From the NCBI GenBank assembly GCA_030658975.1, contig JAUSBL010000043.1:1-33175 (forward strand): a stretch of 33,175 bases of DNA. The letters run 5' to 3'. Shown here piece by piece: positions 23,566 to 30,558 of the stretch. How positions within the stretch are numbered: the stretch's first letter is position 1; every line of letters begins with the position of its first letter. A program made the translations under genes and the position numbers. The DNA is from Candidatus Latescibacterota bacterium. GTDB lineage: Bacteria > Krumholzibacteriota > Krumholzibacteriia > LZORAL124-64-63. The notes under the pieces are model-generated. The model was not told the DNA's origin, did not search any database, and saw nothing but the letters and a program-made list of their open reading frames with translations.

Positions 23566-23604
23566 TGGCGGCCTTTAATGAACATTGATATCATAATCAA
23601 TGTT
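23566..23604 (+). promoter_or_regulatory. AT-rich palindromic operator over a predicted bacilliredoxin promoter
   Basis: A perfect inverted repeat, AACATTGAT (23581-23589) and ATCAATGTT (23596-23604), flanks ATCATA. It is strikingly AT-rich against its surroundings. A -10-like TATCAT (23589-23594) sits at its centre, 17 bases after a weak TGGCGG (23566-23571). A dimeric repressor bound here would block transcription. The symmetry and the thiol-redox gene downstream suggest a Fur/PerR-type or other redox or metal regulator, but the family cannot be read from the site. Confidence 0.55.
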
Positions 23605-23645
23605 CCGAAACTTGCCCTTCACCGACTTTGTCGGAGGTTGATGAT

Positions 23646-24059
23646 ATGTACGATTCAGTATTGACCCAGCCCATGCGCGCCGAACTGACGAGCCTGGGCT
23701 TCGAAGAGCTGACCGCGCCCCAGGCGGTGGACGCCTTCCTGGCGCGACCGGGCACTTCCCTGCTCTTCTTCAATTCCGTGTGCGGTTGCGCCGCCGGCAG
23801 CGCCCGCCCGGGTCTCAGCCGATTCCTGGCCGGGGAGATCCGTCCCGATCACCTCGGGACGATTTTCGCCGGGATGGACCTCGAGGCTGCGTCCCAGGCA
23901 CGGTCCCGCTTCGCCCAACTCCCCCCCAGCAGCCCCTCGGCCCTGTTGTTGCGGGACGGTCGGCCAGTGCGGTACATCCACCGCACGGAGATCGAGTGCC
24001 GCGACGCGGAGGCCTTCGCCGATCTGCTGCGTCAGGAGTGTGCCAAGTTGCCGAACTGA
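23646..24059 (+). CDS. Bacilliredoxin (BrxA/BrxB, UPF0403 family)
   Basis: A 137-residue thioredoxin-fold protein with the diagnostic CGC motif (C46-G47-C48 in NSVCGCAAGSARPG). This family, characterised in Bacillus as YphP and YqiW, removes bacillithiol from S-bacillithiolated proteins. It matches the usual length of about 140-145. MYDSVL...PMRAELTSLGFEEL is the typical N-terminus. ATG 23646 is preceded by GGAGG eight bases upstream; an in-frame upstream ATG is not better placed. If the organism makes bacillithiol, this would act in recovery from oxidative stress. Bacillithiol or related thiols are found outside Firmicutes, but nothing else in the window concerns their synthesis. Confidence 0.9.
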   Translation: MYDSVLTQPMRAELTSLGFEELTAPQAVDAFLARPGTSLLFFNSVCGCAAGSARPGLSRFLAGEIRPDHLGTIFAGMDLEAASQARSRFAQLPPSSPSALLLRDGRPVRYIHRTEIECRDAEAFADLLRQECAKLPN

Positions 24060-24077
24060 GCTCGGCATCGTCCCTCG

Positions 24078-24113
24078 AGAGCCGGGTCTGAGGGGAACTC
24101 GGCCCGGCTCTTT
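24078..24113 (+). terminator. Terminator after the bacilliredoxin gene
   Basis: Nine-base perfect arms AGAGCCGGG (24078-24086) and CCCGGCTCT (24103-24111) are followed by TTTC. It begins 18 bases after the stop codon. Confidence 0.68.
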
Positions 24114-24137
24114 CGACGCTCTTGGCGGGAAATGACC

Positions 24138-24166
24138 TTGTCCCGGATCGGCGCGGCCTTTAGCAT
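24138..24166 (+). promoter_or_regulatory. Predicted promoter of the AtuA-MOSC operon
   Basis: TTGTCC (24138-24143), a 17-base spacer and TAGCAT (24161-24166) lie 36 bases before the ATG at 24203. Confidence 0.4.
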
Positions 24167-24202
24167 CCCTTCCCGTCCGCCCACGCCAACCGGGAGCTGT
24201 CC

Positions 24203-25990
24203 ATGACACGCACCATCCGCATCGGCAACGCCGGCGGGTACTGGGGCGACGACGTCCGCGCCCTGCGCCGCCAGCTCGAGGGCGGACCGCTGGACTACGT
24301 CTCCCTGGACTACCTGGCCGAAGTCACGATGTCCATCCTGCAGCGCCAGCGCGCCAAGGACCCGGAGCTGGGCTACGCGACGGACTTCGTCGACCAGATG
24401 CGCGACTGCCTGCCTTTAATGATGGAGAGCGGCGCGACGGTCATCACCAACGCCGGCGGCGTGAATCCCGAGGGACTCGGCCGCAAGCTGGTCGAGATCG
24501 CGCGCGGGCTGGGCCTGCGCCTGAAGGTGGGCGTGGTCTCCGGCGACGACATCCTGGGCCGGCTGGCGGAACTGCGCGACGGCGGCGACCCCCTCGACAA
24601 CATGGAGACCGGCGCGCCGCTGGCGCCGCACCTCTCCCGCGTGTCCGCCGCCAACGTCTACCTCGGGGCCGAACCGGTCGTGCGGGCGCTGGAAATGGGC
24701 TGCCGCGTGGTGGTGACCGGCCGGGTGACCGACACCGGCATCACGCTGGCGCCGCTGATCCACGAGTTCGGCTGGGACGAGGACGACTGGGACCGCCTCG
24801 CCGCGGGCATCGTCGCCGGCCACGTCATCGAGTGCGGCACGCAGGCCACCGGCGGCAACCTGACCGACTGGCGCGACGTGCCCACCTACGACCGCATCGG
24901 CTACCCGATCGTCGAGGTGTCGCCGGACGGGTCCTTCGTCGTGACCAAGCACCGCCGCACCGGCGGTCTCGTCAGCGAGAAGACCGTGAAGGAGCAGCTC
25001 GTCTACGAGATGGGCGACCCGCGTTCCTACATCTCGCCCGACGTCATCGCACGCTTCGACTCGATCCGGTTGGAGGACCTGGGCCGCGACCGGGTGCGCG
25101 TCTCGGGCGTGCGCGGGGTGCCGCGGCCCGAGAACTTCAAGGTCTCGATGGCCTACCAGGACGGATGGAAGGCCGTCGGCACCATCCTGGTCAGCGGTCC
25201 CGAGGCCACGCAGAAGGCGGAGACGCTCGCCCGCGCCTTCTGGCGTCGCGTGGGGCACAAATTCGCCGCCACCCACACCTCGGTCGTCGGCACCGGCTCG
25301 ATCTGGCCGGAGACCCTCGGCCGCTGCGAGACCGACGAGGTGCTGCTGCGCCTGGGCGTGCGCGACCACGACCGCGCCAAGGTCCACGACTTCGGCATGG
25401 TGCTGCCGACGATGATCCTCTCGGGTCCCTCGGGCCTGGCGGTGACCGGCGGGCGGCCGAAGCCGTCGGAGGTCGTGGCCTACTGGCCCGCCCTGATCCG
25501 TCGCAGCAGCGTCACGGCCCGGGTCACGGCCCTGGACACCCACGGCCCCGAGCGCAACGACGTCGTCTCCTTCACGGATCCGGCCCCGCCACGGGTTTCC
25601 GCGGCCGTGCCCGCCGTCAAGGCGCCGCCCGCGCCCGCCGCCGGCGGCCGCACGCGCCGCGTGAAGCTGCGCGCGCTGGCCTACGCGCGCTCGGGCGACA
25701 AGGGCGACACCTGCAACATCGGCGTGCTGTGCCGCAGCCCCGACCTGTACGCCTGGCTGCGCCGCGAACTGACGCCGGCCGTCGTGCGGCGCTTCTTCAA
25801 GGGCATCGTGCTGGGACGGGTCACGCGCCACGAGGCGCCCAACCTGCTGGCCCTGAACTTCCTGCTGGAACGGACCCTCGGCGGCGGCGGCACCGTGTCG
25901 CTCATGCTGGATCCGCAGGGCAAGACGCTGTCGCAGGCCCTGCTGGAGATGGAACTGGACGTGCCGTCCCGGCTCGTGCCGCGGGAGTGA
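24203..25990 (+). CDS. AtuA-family (DUF1446) protein with C-terminal AtuA-like ferredoxin-fold domain
   Basis: A 595-residue protein. Residues of about 3-460 are the DUF1446/AtuA domain: IRIGNAGGYWGDD at the N-terminus, YVSLDYLAEVTMSIL, VITNAGGVNPEGLGRKL and CRVVVTGRVTDTGITLAPL. Residues of about 475-595 form the separate AtuA-like domain, VKLRALAYARSGDKGDTCNIGVL, joined by a Pro/Ala-rich linker. AtuA is required for acyclic terpene (citronellol/geraniol) utilisation in Pseudomonas, but its biochemical role is unclear and the family also occurs with unrelated acyl-CoA pathways. None of the other atu genes is nearby. The next gene begins four bases after its stop. Confidence 0.88.
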   Translation: MTRTIRIGNAGGYWGDDVRALRRQLEGGPLDYVSLDYLAEVTMSILQRQRAKDPELGYATDFVDQMRDCLPLMMESGATVITNAGGVNPEGLGRKLVEIARGLGLRLKVGVVSGDDILGRLAELRDGGDPLDNMETGAPLAPHLSRVSAANVYLGAEPVVRALEMGCRVVVTGRVTDTGITLAPLIHEFGWDEDDWDRLAAGIVAGHVIECGTQATGGNLTDWRDVPTYDRIGYPIVEVSPDGSFVVTKHRRTGGLVSEKTVKEQLVYEMGDPRSYISPDVIARFDSIRLEDLGRDRVRVSGVRGVPRPENFKVSMAYQDGWKAVGTILVSGPEATQKAETLARAFWRRVGHKFAATHTSVVGTGSIWPETLGRCETDEVLLRLGVRDHDRAKVHDFGMVLPTMILSGPSGLAVTGGRPKPSEVVAYWPALIRRSSVTARVTALDTHGPERNDVVSFTDPAPPRVSAAVPAVKAPPAPAAGGRTRRVKLRALAYARSGDKGDTCNIGVLCRSPDLYAWLRRELTPAVVRRFFKGIVLGRVTRHEAPNLLALNFLLERTLGGGGTVSLMLDPQGKTLSQALLEMELDVPSRLVPRE

Positions 25991-25994
25991 CGCC

Positions 25995-26813
25995 GTGCAG
26001 GACCTCCGCATCGCCGGTCTGTTCGCCTACCCGCTGAAGGCCGCGCGCGCGGTGCCGCTGGCCGAGGCCATGGCGCTGGCCCGCGGCCTGCGCCGCGACC
26101 GGCGCTGGCTGCTGGTCGCCCAGTCCGGCGAACCGGTCATGCTCAAGACCCACCCCCCGCTCGCCACCGTGGCGATCGGCCTCGACGGTGACGCGCTCGT
26201 CGTCGCCGGCGCCGTCGGCCCGCCCCTGCGCGTCGCACCGCCGCCAGCGAGCGCAGCTGCGCTGCCGGTCACCGTCAAGCGCCGCACGCTCGCGGCCCGG
26301 GTCGCCGACCCCGCAGCCAACCGCTACTTCAGCGAGCTGCTGGGCGAGACGGTCTGGCTCGCGCATCTGGCGCACGGCGAAGCGCCGGCGGGTGAACCTG
26401 CCGCCGCCGACCCCGCGGTCAGCGACGGCCTGGCGGGATCGGCGCCCTACCTGATCTGTTGCGAAGCTTCTCTCGCCGACCTCAACGGGCGACTCGCCGC
26501 GCGCGGCGAATCCCCGGTCGGCATGGACCGCTTCCGGGCCAACCTGGTGATCCGCGGGGGCGAGCCCTATGCGGAGGACGGCTGGCGGCGGCTGCGCACC
26601 GGAGCGGCCGAGTTCGAGATCCTGCGCCCGTGCCCGCGCTGCCCCAACACGACGGTCGATCCCCTGACCGGGGAGATCGGACCGGAACCCCTGCGCACGC
26701 TCGAGGAGTACCGCACGCGCGACGGCGGCGTGATGTTCGGCGTGTTCGCGCGCGTGGTGCGCGAGGGCGCGATCCGCCCCGGCGACGGCGCGTTCGCGGA
26801 AGCCCGGGCATGA
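25995..26813 (+). CDS. MOSC-domain protein (YcbX-like), first tandem copy
   Basis: A 272-residue protein made of an N-terminal MOSC-N beta-barrel (LFAYPLKAARAVPL, then LRRDRRWLLV) and a MOSC domain with GMDRFRANLVIRGGEPY and EILRPCPRCPNTTVDPLTGE. The Cys in RPCPRC is where the molybdenum cofactor is expected to bind in YcbX and mARC-type proteins, which reduce N-hydroxylated compounds. The GTG at 25995 overlaps nothing but sits four bases after the upstream stop with GGGAG at the junction. The first half carries the segment CCEASLADLNGRLA, shared with the next gene. I see no separate ferredoxin domain, so an external electron donor is needed. Confidence 0.85.
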   Translation: MQDLRIAGLFAYPLKAARAVPLAEAMALARGLRRDRRWLLVAQSGEPVMLKTHPPLATVAIGLDGDALVVAGAVGPPLRVAPPPASAAALPVTVKRRTLAARVADPAANRYFSELLGETVWLAHLAHGEAPAGEPAAADPAVSDGLAGSAPYLICCEASLADLNGRLAARGESPVGMDRFRANLVIRGGEPYAEDGWRRLRTGAAEFEILRPCPRCPNTTVDPLTGEIGPEPLRTLEEYRTRDGGVMFGVFARVVREGAIRPGDGAFAEARA

Positions 26814-27613
26814 GCGACCTGTCGCTGTCGGGCCTCTGCGTCTACCCCCTGAAATCCGCCCGCGGCTGCGACCTGACCGCAGCGGAGGTGCGCATGCGCG
26901 GTTTGCGCGGCGACCGCCGCTGGCAGATCGTGGGCGCCGACGGCCGTTTCGTGAGCCAGCGCTCGCATCCCCGCCTAGCGCGTCTCACGGCGCGACTCGA
27001 CGGCGAGGTGCTGGTGTTGAGCGCGGACGGGTGCGGGGAAATCCGGGTGCCGCCGCCGGCCCCCGACGGGCTCCGGACGCCGGTGGAGATCTGGCAGGAC
27101 ACCGTCGACGCCCTGCCGGCCGGCGCGGAGGCCGACGCCTGGCTCTCGCGCTTCCTCGGCGAACCCGTGGGCCTGGTCTTCATGGATGCCGCCGCGCGCC
27201 GTCCCGCGCGGCTCGCGCCCGAAGTCGCGGTCAGCTTCGCCGACGGCTACCCCTACCTGCTGGCCTGCGAGTCCTCGCTCGCCGATCTCAACGCGAGGAT
27301 CGTCGGGAGCGGCGGCGAAGCGGTCGGGATGGACCGCTTCCGCCCCAACCTCGTGGTCCGGGGCGGCGACGCCTTCGACGAGGACCGGTGGCGCCGGTTG
27401 CGCATCGGCGCCGTCACGTTCGAGGTGATCAAGCCCTGCGCCCGCTGCGTCGTCACCACGACCGACCAGGCCACGGGCGAGCGTGGCCGCGAACCCCTGC
27501 GCACGCTCGCCGCCTACCGGCGCCGCGGCGAGGGCGTCGACTTCGGCCTGAATCTCGTCGCCCGCGGCGAGGGAGTCCTGCGGCTGGGGGATGCGGTCGC
27601 GATCCTGTCCTGA
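26810..27613 (+). CDS. MOSC-domain protein (YcbX-like), second tandem copy
   Basis: A 267-residue paralogue of the preceding protein, joined to it by an ATGA overlap (26810-26813). The same landmarks recur: LCVYPLKSARGCDL, LRGDRRWQIV, YPYLLACESSLADLNARI, GMDRFRPNLVVRGGDAF and EVIKPCARCVVTTTDQATGE. Both copies retain the presumed molybdenum-ligand Cys and the paired Cys two residues later, so neither looks dead. The two copies have clearly diverged between motifs, which argues for an old duplication and perhaps distinct substrates or a heterodimer. Its stop is 19 bases before the secreted SRPBCC-like gene. Confidence 0.86.
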   Translation: MSDLSLSGLCVYPLKSARGCDLTAAEVRMRGLRGDRRWQIVGADGRFVSQRSHPRLARLTARLDGEVLVLSADGCGEIRVPPPAPDGLRTPVEIWQDTVDALPAGAEADAWLSRFLGEPVGLVFMDAAARRPARLAPEVAVSFADGYPYLLACESSLADLNARIVGSGGEAVGMDRFRPNLVVRGGDAFDEDRWRRLRIGAVTFEVIKPCARCVVTTTDQATGERGREPLRTLAAYRRRGEGVDFGLNLVARGEGVLRLGDAVAILS

Positions 27614-27632
27614 ATCCTCAAGGAGGCTCGTC

Positions 27633-28154
27633 GTGCGCTCTTCCCTGATTCTAATCGGATGCCTCGCCGCCGCCGCGACCCTGCGGGCCGAGACGCCGCC
27701 GACCGGCTCGTTCGCCTTCACGGTCGAGGCGACGGTGACCGGGACGCCGGCCGCGGCCTTCGACGCCGCCACCGGCGACATCTCCGGTTGGTGGGACCAC
27801 ACCATGTCGGACCGTCCGTTGCGCCTGGTCGTCGAACCGAAGCCGGGCGGCGCCTTCCTCGAGGTCTTCGACGAGAGCGGCGACGGCGTGCATCACGCCG
27901 CGGTAACCTACGCGCGCCGCGGCGAGATGCTGCGCTACGAGGGGCCCCTGGGCCTGGCCGGTCACGCGATCCACATGGTCACGACCTGGACCTTCGCCGA
28001 CGCCGGCGAGGGGCGCACGCTGGTGCGGGTCTCGGTCCACGCCGCCGGCGAGATCCTGGAGGGTTGGCCGGCGGTGGTGGAGCAAACCTGGCAGCATTTC
28101 CTGCTGAAGCGCTATGTGCCCTATGTGGAAGGCGGTTGCCGGCCGCTTAAGTGA
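27633..28154 (+). CDS. Exported SRPBCC/AHSA1-like protein
   Basis: A 173-residue protein with an N-terminal signal (RSSLILIGCLAAAATLRA, with a possible SPI cleavage before ETPP). The mature part looks like a START/SRPBCC helix-grip fold of the AHSA1 kind: SFAFTVEATVTGTPAAAFDA, DISGWWDHTMSD, PKPGGAFLEVF, GPLGLAGHAIHMVTTWTF and a long C-terminal helix ending in HFLLKRYV. The GTG start has AAGGAGG six bases upstream. Most AHSA1-like domains are cytosolic, so the export signal is unusual; the family binds hydrophobic ligands, and a lipid or organic ligand is possible. It closes the AtuA-MOSC operon and lacks the tail seen on the other secreted proteins. Confidence 0.75.
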   Translation: MRSSLILIGCLAAAATLRAETPPTGSFAFTVEATVTGTPAAAFDAATGDISGWWDHTMSDRPLRLVVEPKPGGAFLEVFDESGDGVHHAAVTYARRGEMLRYEGPLGLAGHAIHMVTTWTFADAGEGRTLVRVSVHAAGEILEGWPAVVEQTWQHFLLKRYVPYVEGGCRPLK

Positions 28155-28174
28155 CGTCGGCATCCGGCTGGGAA

Positions 28175-28203
28175 TTGCCGGTCGCGCCTGGATCCCTTAT
28201 CAT
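28175..28203 (+). promoter_or_regulatory. Predicted promoter of the third tail-bearing secreted protein
   Basis: TTGCCG (28175-28180), a 17-base spacer and TATCAT (28198-28203) lie 35 bases before the ATG at 28239. Confidence 0.52.
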
Positions 28204-28238
28204 CAGCGTTGTGGTTCCTCTATCGAGGGAGGGTGGAG

Positions 28239-28676
28239 ATGAGAGGATCGCTCCGTGTCATCGCCATGACCATCGTCCTGGGCCTGGCGGCCACGACGGC
28301 CGTCGCCCAGTTGACCGTTGCCACTGACGCCACGCAGTATACCCAGAGCGACATCGTGACGATCACCATCCACAACGCCGGCCCTGGGCCGGGACACTTC
28401 ATCTCGGATCCCGCCTACATCATCCATCACCTCGAAACGGCGCTCTGCGTGGACGCATGCGTCGCGCTGGCGGTGGTGTGGGACATGCTTCCCGGAGAAA
28501 AGATCACCGCGTCGTTCGACCTCGACCTGTTTCCCATCCCCCTGGGGATGTACCGTGTCGAGTTGACGGGAACTTCGACCGATCCGGGCTCGATCCTCTC
28601 CTGCGACTTCGAACTGCTCGATGTCCTCGCCGCCGGGAGCGGCTCCTGGGGATCCGTGAAGGCCTTGTACCACTGA
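28239..28676 (+). CDS. Small secreted beta-sandwich protein with a SWGSVKALYH C-terminal tail
   Basis: A 145-residue exported protein. The start is ATG 28239 after GGGAGG; an in-frame upstream ATG lacks support. The signal peptide is RGSLRVIAMTIVLGLAATTAVA, cleaved before QLTVATD. The mature domain begins with LTVATDATQYTQSDIVTITIHN and continues with PAYIIHHLETALCVDACVA, LPGEKITASFDLDL and YRVELTGTSTDPGS, a pattern of an immunoglobulin-like or proteinase-inhibitor-like (BsuPI-type) beta sandwich; two Cys pairs (C-VDA-C and a later one) could form disulfides. The family is not certain. The end GSGSWGSVKALYH matches the tails of the proteins at 11935 and 12495. It has its own promoter and terminator, so it is a single-gene unit. 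Confidence 0.8.
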   Translation: MRGSLRVIAMTIVLGLAATTAVAQLTVATDATQYTQSDIVTITIHNAGPGPGHFISDPAYIIHHLETALCVDACVALAVVWDMLPGEKITASFDLDLFPIPLGMYRVELTGTSTDPGSILSCDFELLDVLAAGSGSWGSVKALYH

Positions 28677-28696
28677 AGTCCCCGGACCGGGACGCG

Positions 28697-28724
28697 GAAC
28701 GGGAGCCGGCGGCGGCTCCCGTTC
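28697..28724. terminator. Perfect 12-base hairpin between convergent genes
   Basis: GAACGGGAGCCG (28697-28708), loop GCGG, CGGCTCCCGTTC (28713-28724), followed by TCATTC. It lies 20 bases after the secreted-protein stop and 28 before the aminotransferase stop on the other strand, so it can serve both. Confidence 0.75.
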
Positions 28725-28752
28725 TCATTCGCACCGGCCGCAGGACAGCGCC

Positions 28753-30084
28753 TCAACCCGCCCGCTTGCGCTCATACTGCCGCAGCAGGTTCGCGAACAG
28801 CTCCGGGATCATCGCCATCCGCTCGGGGGTCTCGACATAGGCCACGCGCATCTGGGTGCGGCCGGGGTTGGGCTCGCCCACGGGCACGCTGTAGAAGCCG
28901 GCCATCGGTGCGGTCAGCACGGTGAGCGCACGGCCGCCGGCGTCGACCTTCCCCTCGGACGCGCACCACAGGACGAAGTCCAGGGCGTCGAACCCGGCGG
29001 CCACCACGTTGCGCACGTCCAGCACCGAGTAGATGGCGGCGTCGGGGCTCGAGACGATCACCCCGGGCAGGGCGGCGCGCATCCGCGACGTGAAGTCGAA
29101 GAGCATGCCGCGGTAGTACTCGCGCTGGCGGTCGTACCAGGCGCGCAGCGTCGCGTGGTCCTCGTGGGCCACCGCGCCGAAGATGTACTGCCCGATCACG
29201 CTGCTGCAGAGGCTGACGGTGTGCTCGGCGATGGCCTTGCGGTGGAACTGCTCGTTGTCGGTGACCAGGGCGCCGATGCGCAGGCCGCAGGCGTTCCAGA
29301 CCTTCGAGGTGGTCTCGATGCCGATGCGGCGGCCGGTGATGCCGGGCGCGTCGGCCTCGGTCAGGCCCCAGACGCTCGCGCAGCGGCCGCCGGTGTAGAA
29401 CAGTTCGCGGTAGGCCTCGTCGCACACGAGCCACAGGTTGTGCTTCACGGCGAGCCGGGCCAGGGCGACCAGCGCCGCGTGGTCGTAGTACTGGCCGGTC
29501 GGGTTGTCGTAGGGGATCACGACGATCGCGCGGGGCCGCTGCTCCTGGATGACCCGCTCGATCTGCGCGGGGTCGGGCAGGGAGAACTTGCCGTCATCGC
29601 CCAGGGTGCGCTGCACCGAGCAGGTGGCGCGGCCGAGGCGCTGGCAGAGCGTCTTGTAGTTCGTGTAGGCGGCGTCGATCAGCAGCAGCGGGGCCTCGTC
29701 CGTGCCGGCGGGGCCGCAGACGCCCACGATCAGCAGCTCCATCGCCTGGGTGCCGCCCTCGGTGATGTGGCCGTGTAGGCCGGCCGTCTCGAAGCCGCTG
29801 CTGGCGATCACGTTCAGGAAGGCGTCGACGCACTCCTGGGTGCCGGCGGTCGAGGAGTACTTCACGACACCGTCGCGGAAGGGACTCTGCGGCGCGCCGA
29901 GGTTCCTCATACGCTCCTGCATGGCCGGGTACATCGGCAAGGAGACGTTGCCGATCGCCACGTTGATCGCGTCGGTCCCGTCGCGGCGCTCGTCGAAGCG
30001 GAGCTGGGCCATGCGGATGACCGAGGGCTGACGACCGGCGAACTGGGCGGACATCACGGGCGGCTGCGCGGTGGACTGCTTCAT
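28753..30084 (-). CDS. PLP-dependent aminotransferase, class I/II
   Basis: A 443-residue fold-type I aminotransferase. The PLP-binding residues are visible: DNPTGQYY (193-200), CDEAYREL (221-228) and the Schiff-base Lys261 in ETTSKVWNACGLRIG. The N-terminal substrate region reads AIGNVSLPMYPAM and KYSSTAGTQECVDAFL. The ATG at 30084 has AGGAGGGG upstream; the open frame extends further but that region is a divergent intergenic space. The amino donor and acceptor cannot be specified; it is not a clear aspartate or aromatic aminotransferase by motif. The gene diverges from hypA. A weak minus-strand promoter (TTGCGG at 30139-30144, 17 bases, CACCTT) precedes it. Confidence 0.88.
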   Translation of the reverse strand: MKQSTAQPPVMSAQFAGRQPSVIRMAQLRFDERRDGTDAINVAIGNVSLPMYPAMQERMRNLGAPQSPFRDGVVKYSSTAGTQECVDAFLNVIASSGFETAGLHGHITEGGTQAMELLIVGVCGPAGTDEAPLLLIDAAYTNYKTLCQRLGRATCSVQRTLGDDGKFSLPDPAQIERVIQEQRPRAIVVIPYDNPTGQYYDHAALVALARLAVKHNLWLVCDEAYRELFYTGGRCASVWGLTEADAPGITGRRIGIETTSKVWNACGLRIGALVTDNEQFHRKAIAEHTVSLCSSVIGQYIFGAVAHEDHATLRAWYDRQREYYRGMLFDFTSRMRAALPGVIVSSPDAAIYSVLDVRNVVAAGFDALDFVLWCASEGKVDAGGRALTVLTAPMAGFYSVPVGEPNPGRTQMRVAYVETPERMAMIPELFANLLRQYERKRAG

Positions 30085-30151
30085 GGACCCCTCCTGGTGG
30101 GTGTGCGGCCCATCAAAGGTGCATCCGGGAGCCGCCGGCCGCAAGCCCGGC

Positions 30152-30179
30152 TTGTGGTCCCAACCCCAAGTATTATATT
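30152..30179 (+). promoter_or_regulatory. Predicted promoter of the hyp operon
   Basis: TTGTGG (30152-30157), a 16-base spacer and TATATT (30174-30179) lie 17 bases before the hypA ATG at 30197. CCCAA and TTGGG arms surround the -10 (30164-30183), which could be a small operator. The short leader leaves room for the ribosome-binding site GGGAGG. Confidence 0.45.
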
Positions 30180-30196
30180 GGGATCCGGGAGGCGGC

Positions 30197-30535
30197 ATGC
30201 ACGAAATGACCCTGGTCGCCGGCATCCTCGAGATCGCCGAGGAACGGGCTCGCGAAGCGGGCGCCGCGCGCATCAACACCGTCACGGTGGAGATCGGGCG
30301 CCTGGCCGGCGTCGAGCTGCCGTCGCTGATTTTCTGCTTCGAGACGGCCCGCCTCGGGACCCTGGCCGCCGGCGCCGAACTGGCCGTCCGCGAGCTGCCC
30401 GGCCGCGGCCGCTGCCCCGCCTGCGGCGCCGAGGCCGAGATCGACTTCTACGCGGCCCTGTGCCCCGCCTGCGACGGGTGCCTAGAGGTCGTGGGCGGCC
30501 GCGAGCTGCGCGTCGTCAGCCTCGACGTCGACTGA
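30197..30535 (+). CDS. hypA: Hydrogenase maturation nickel metallochaperone HypA
   Basis: A 112-residue protein that delivers nickel with HypB to the large subunit of [NiFe]-hydrogenases. The N-terminus MHEMTLV carries the nickel ligand His2 and Glu3. The zinc site is complete: C73-x2-C76 and C89-x2-C92. The length is usual for the family. ATG 30197 follows GGGAGG five bases upstream. It is the first gene of hypA-hypB-hypF, with hypB starting 23 bases after its stop. Confidence 0.95.
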   Translation: MHEMTLVAGILEIAEERAREAGAARINTVTVEIGRLAGVELPSLIFCFETARLGTLAAGAELAVRELPGRGRCPACGAEAEIDFYAALCPACDGCLEVVGGRELRVVSLDVD

Positions 30536-30558
30536 ACACCTTGCCCAGGGAGGGCGCC

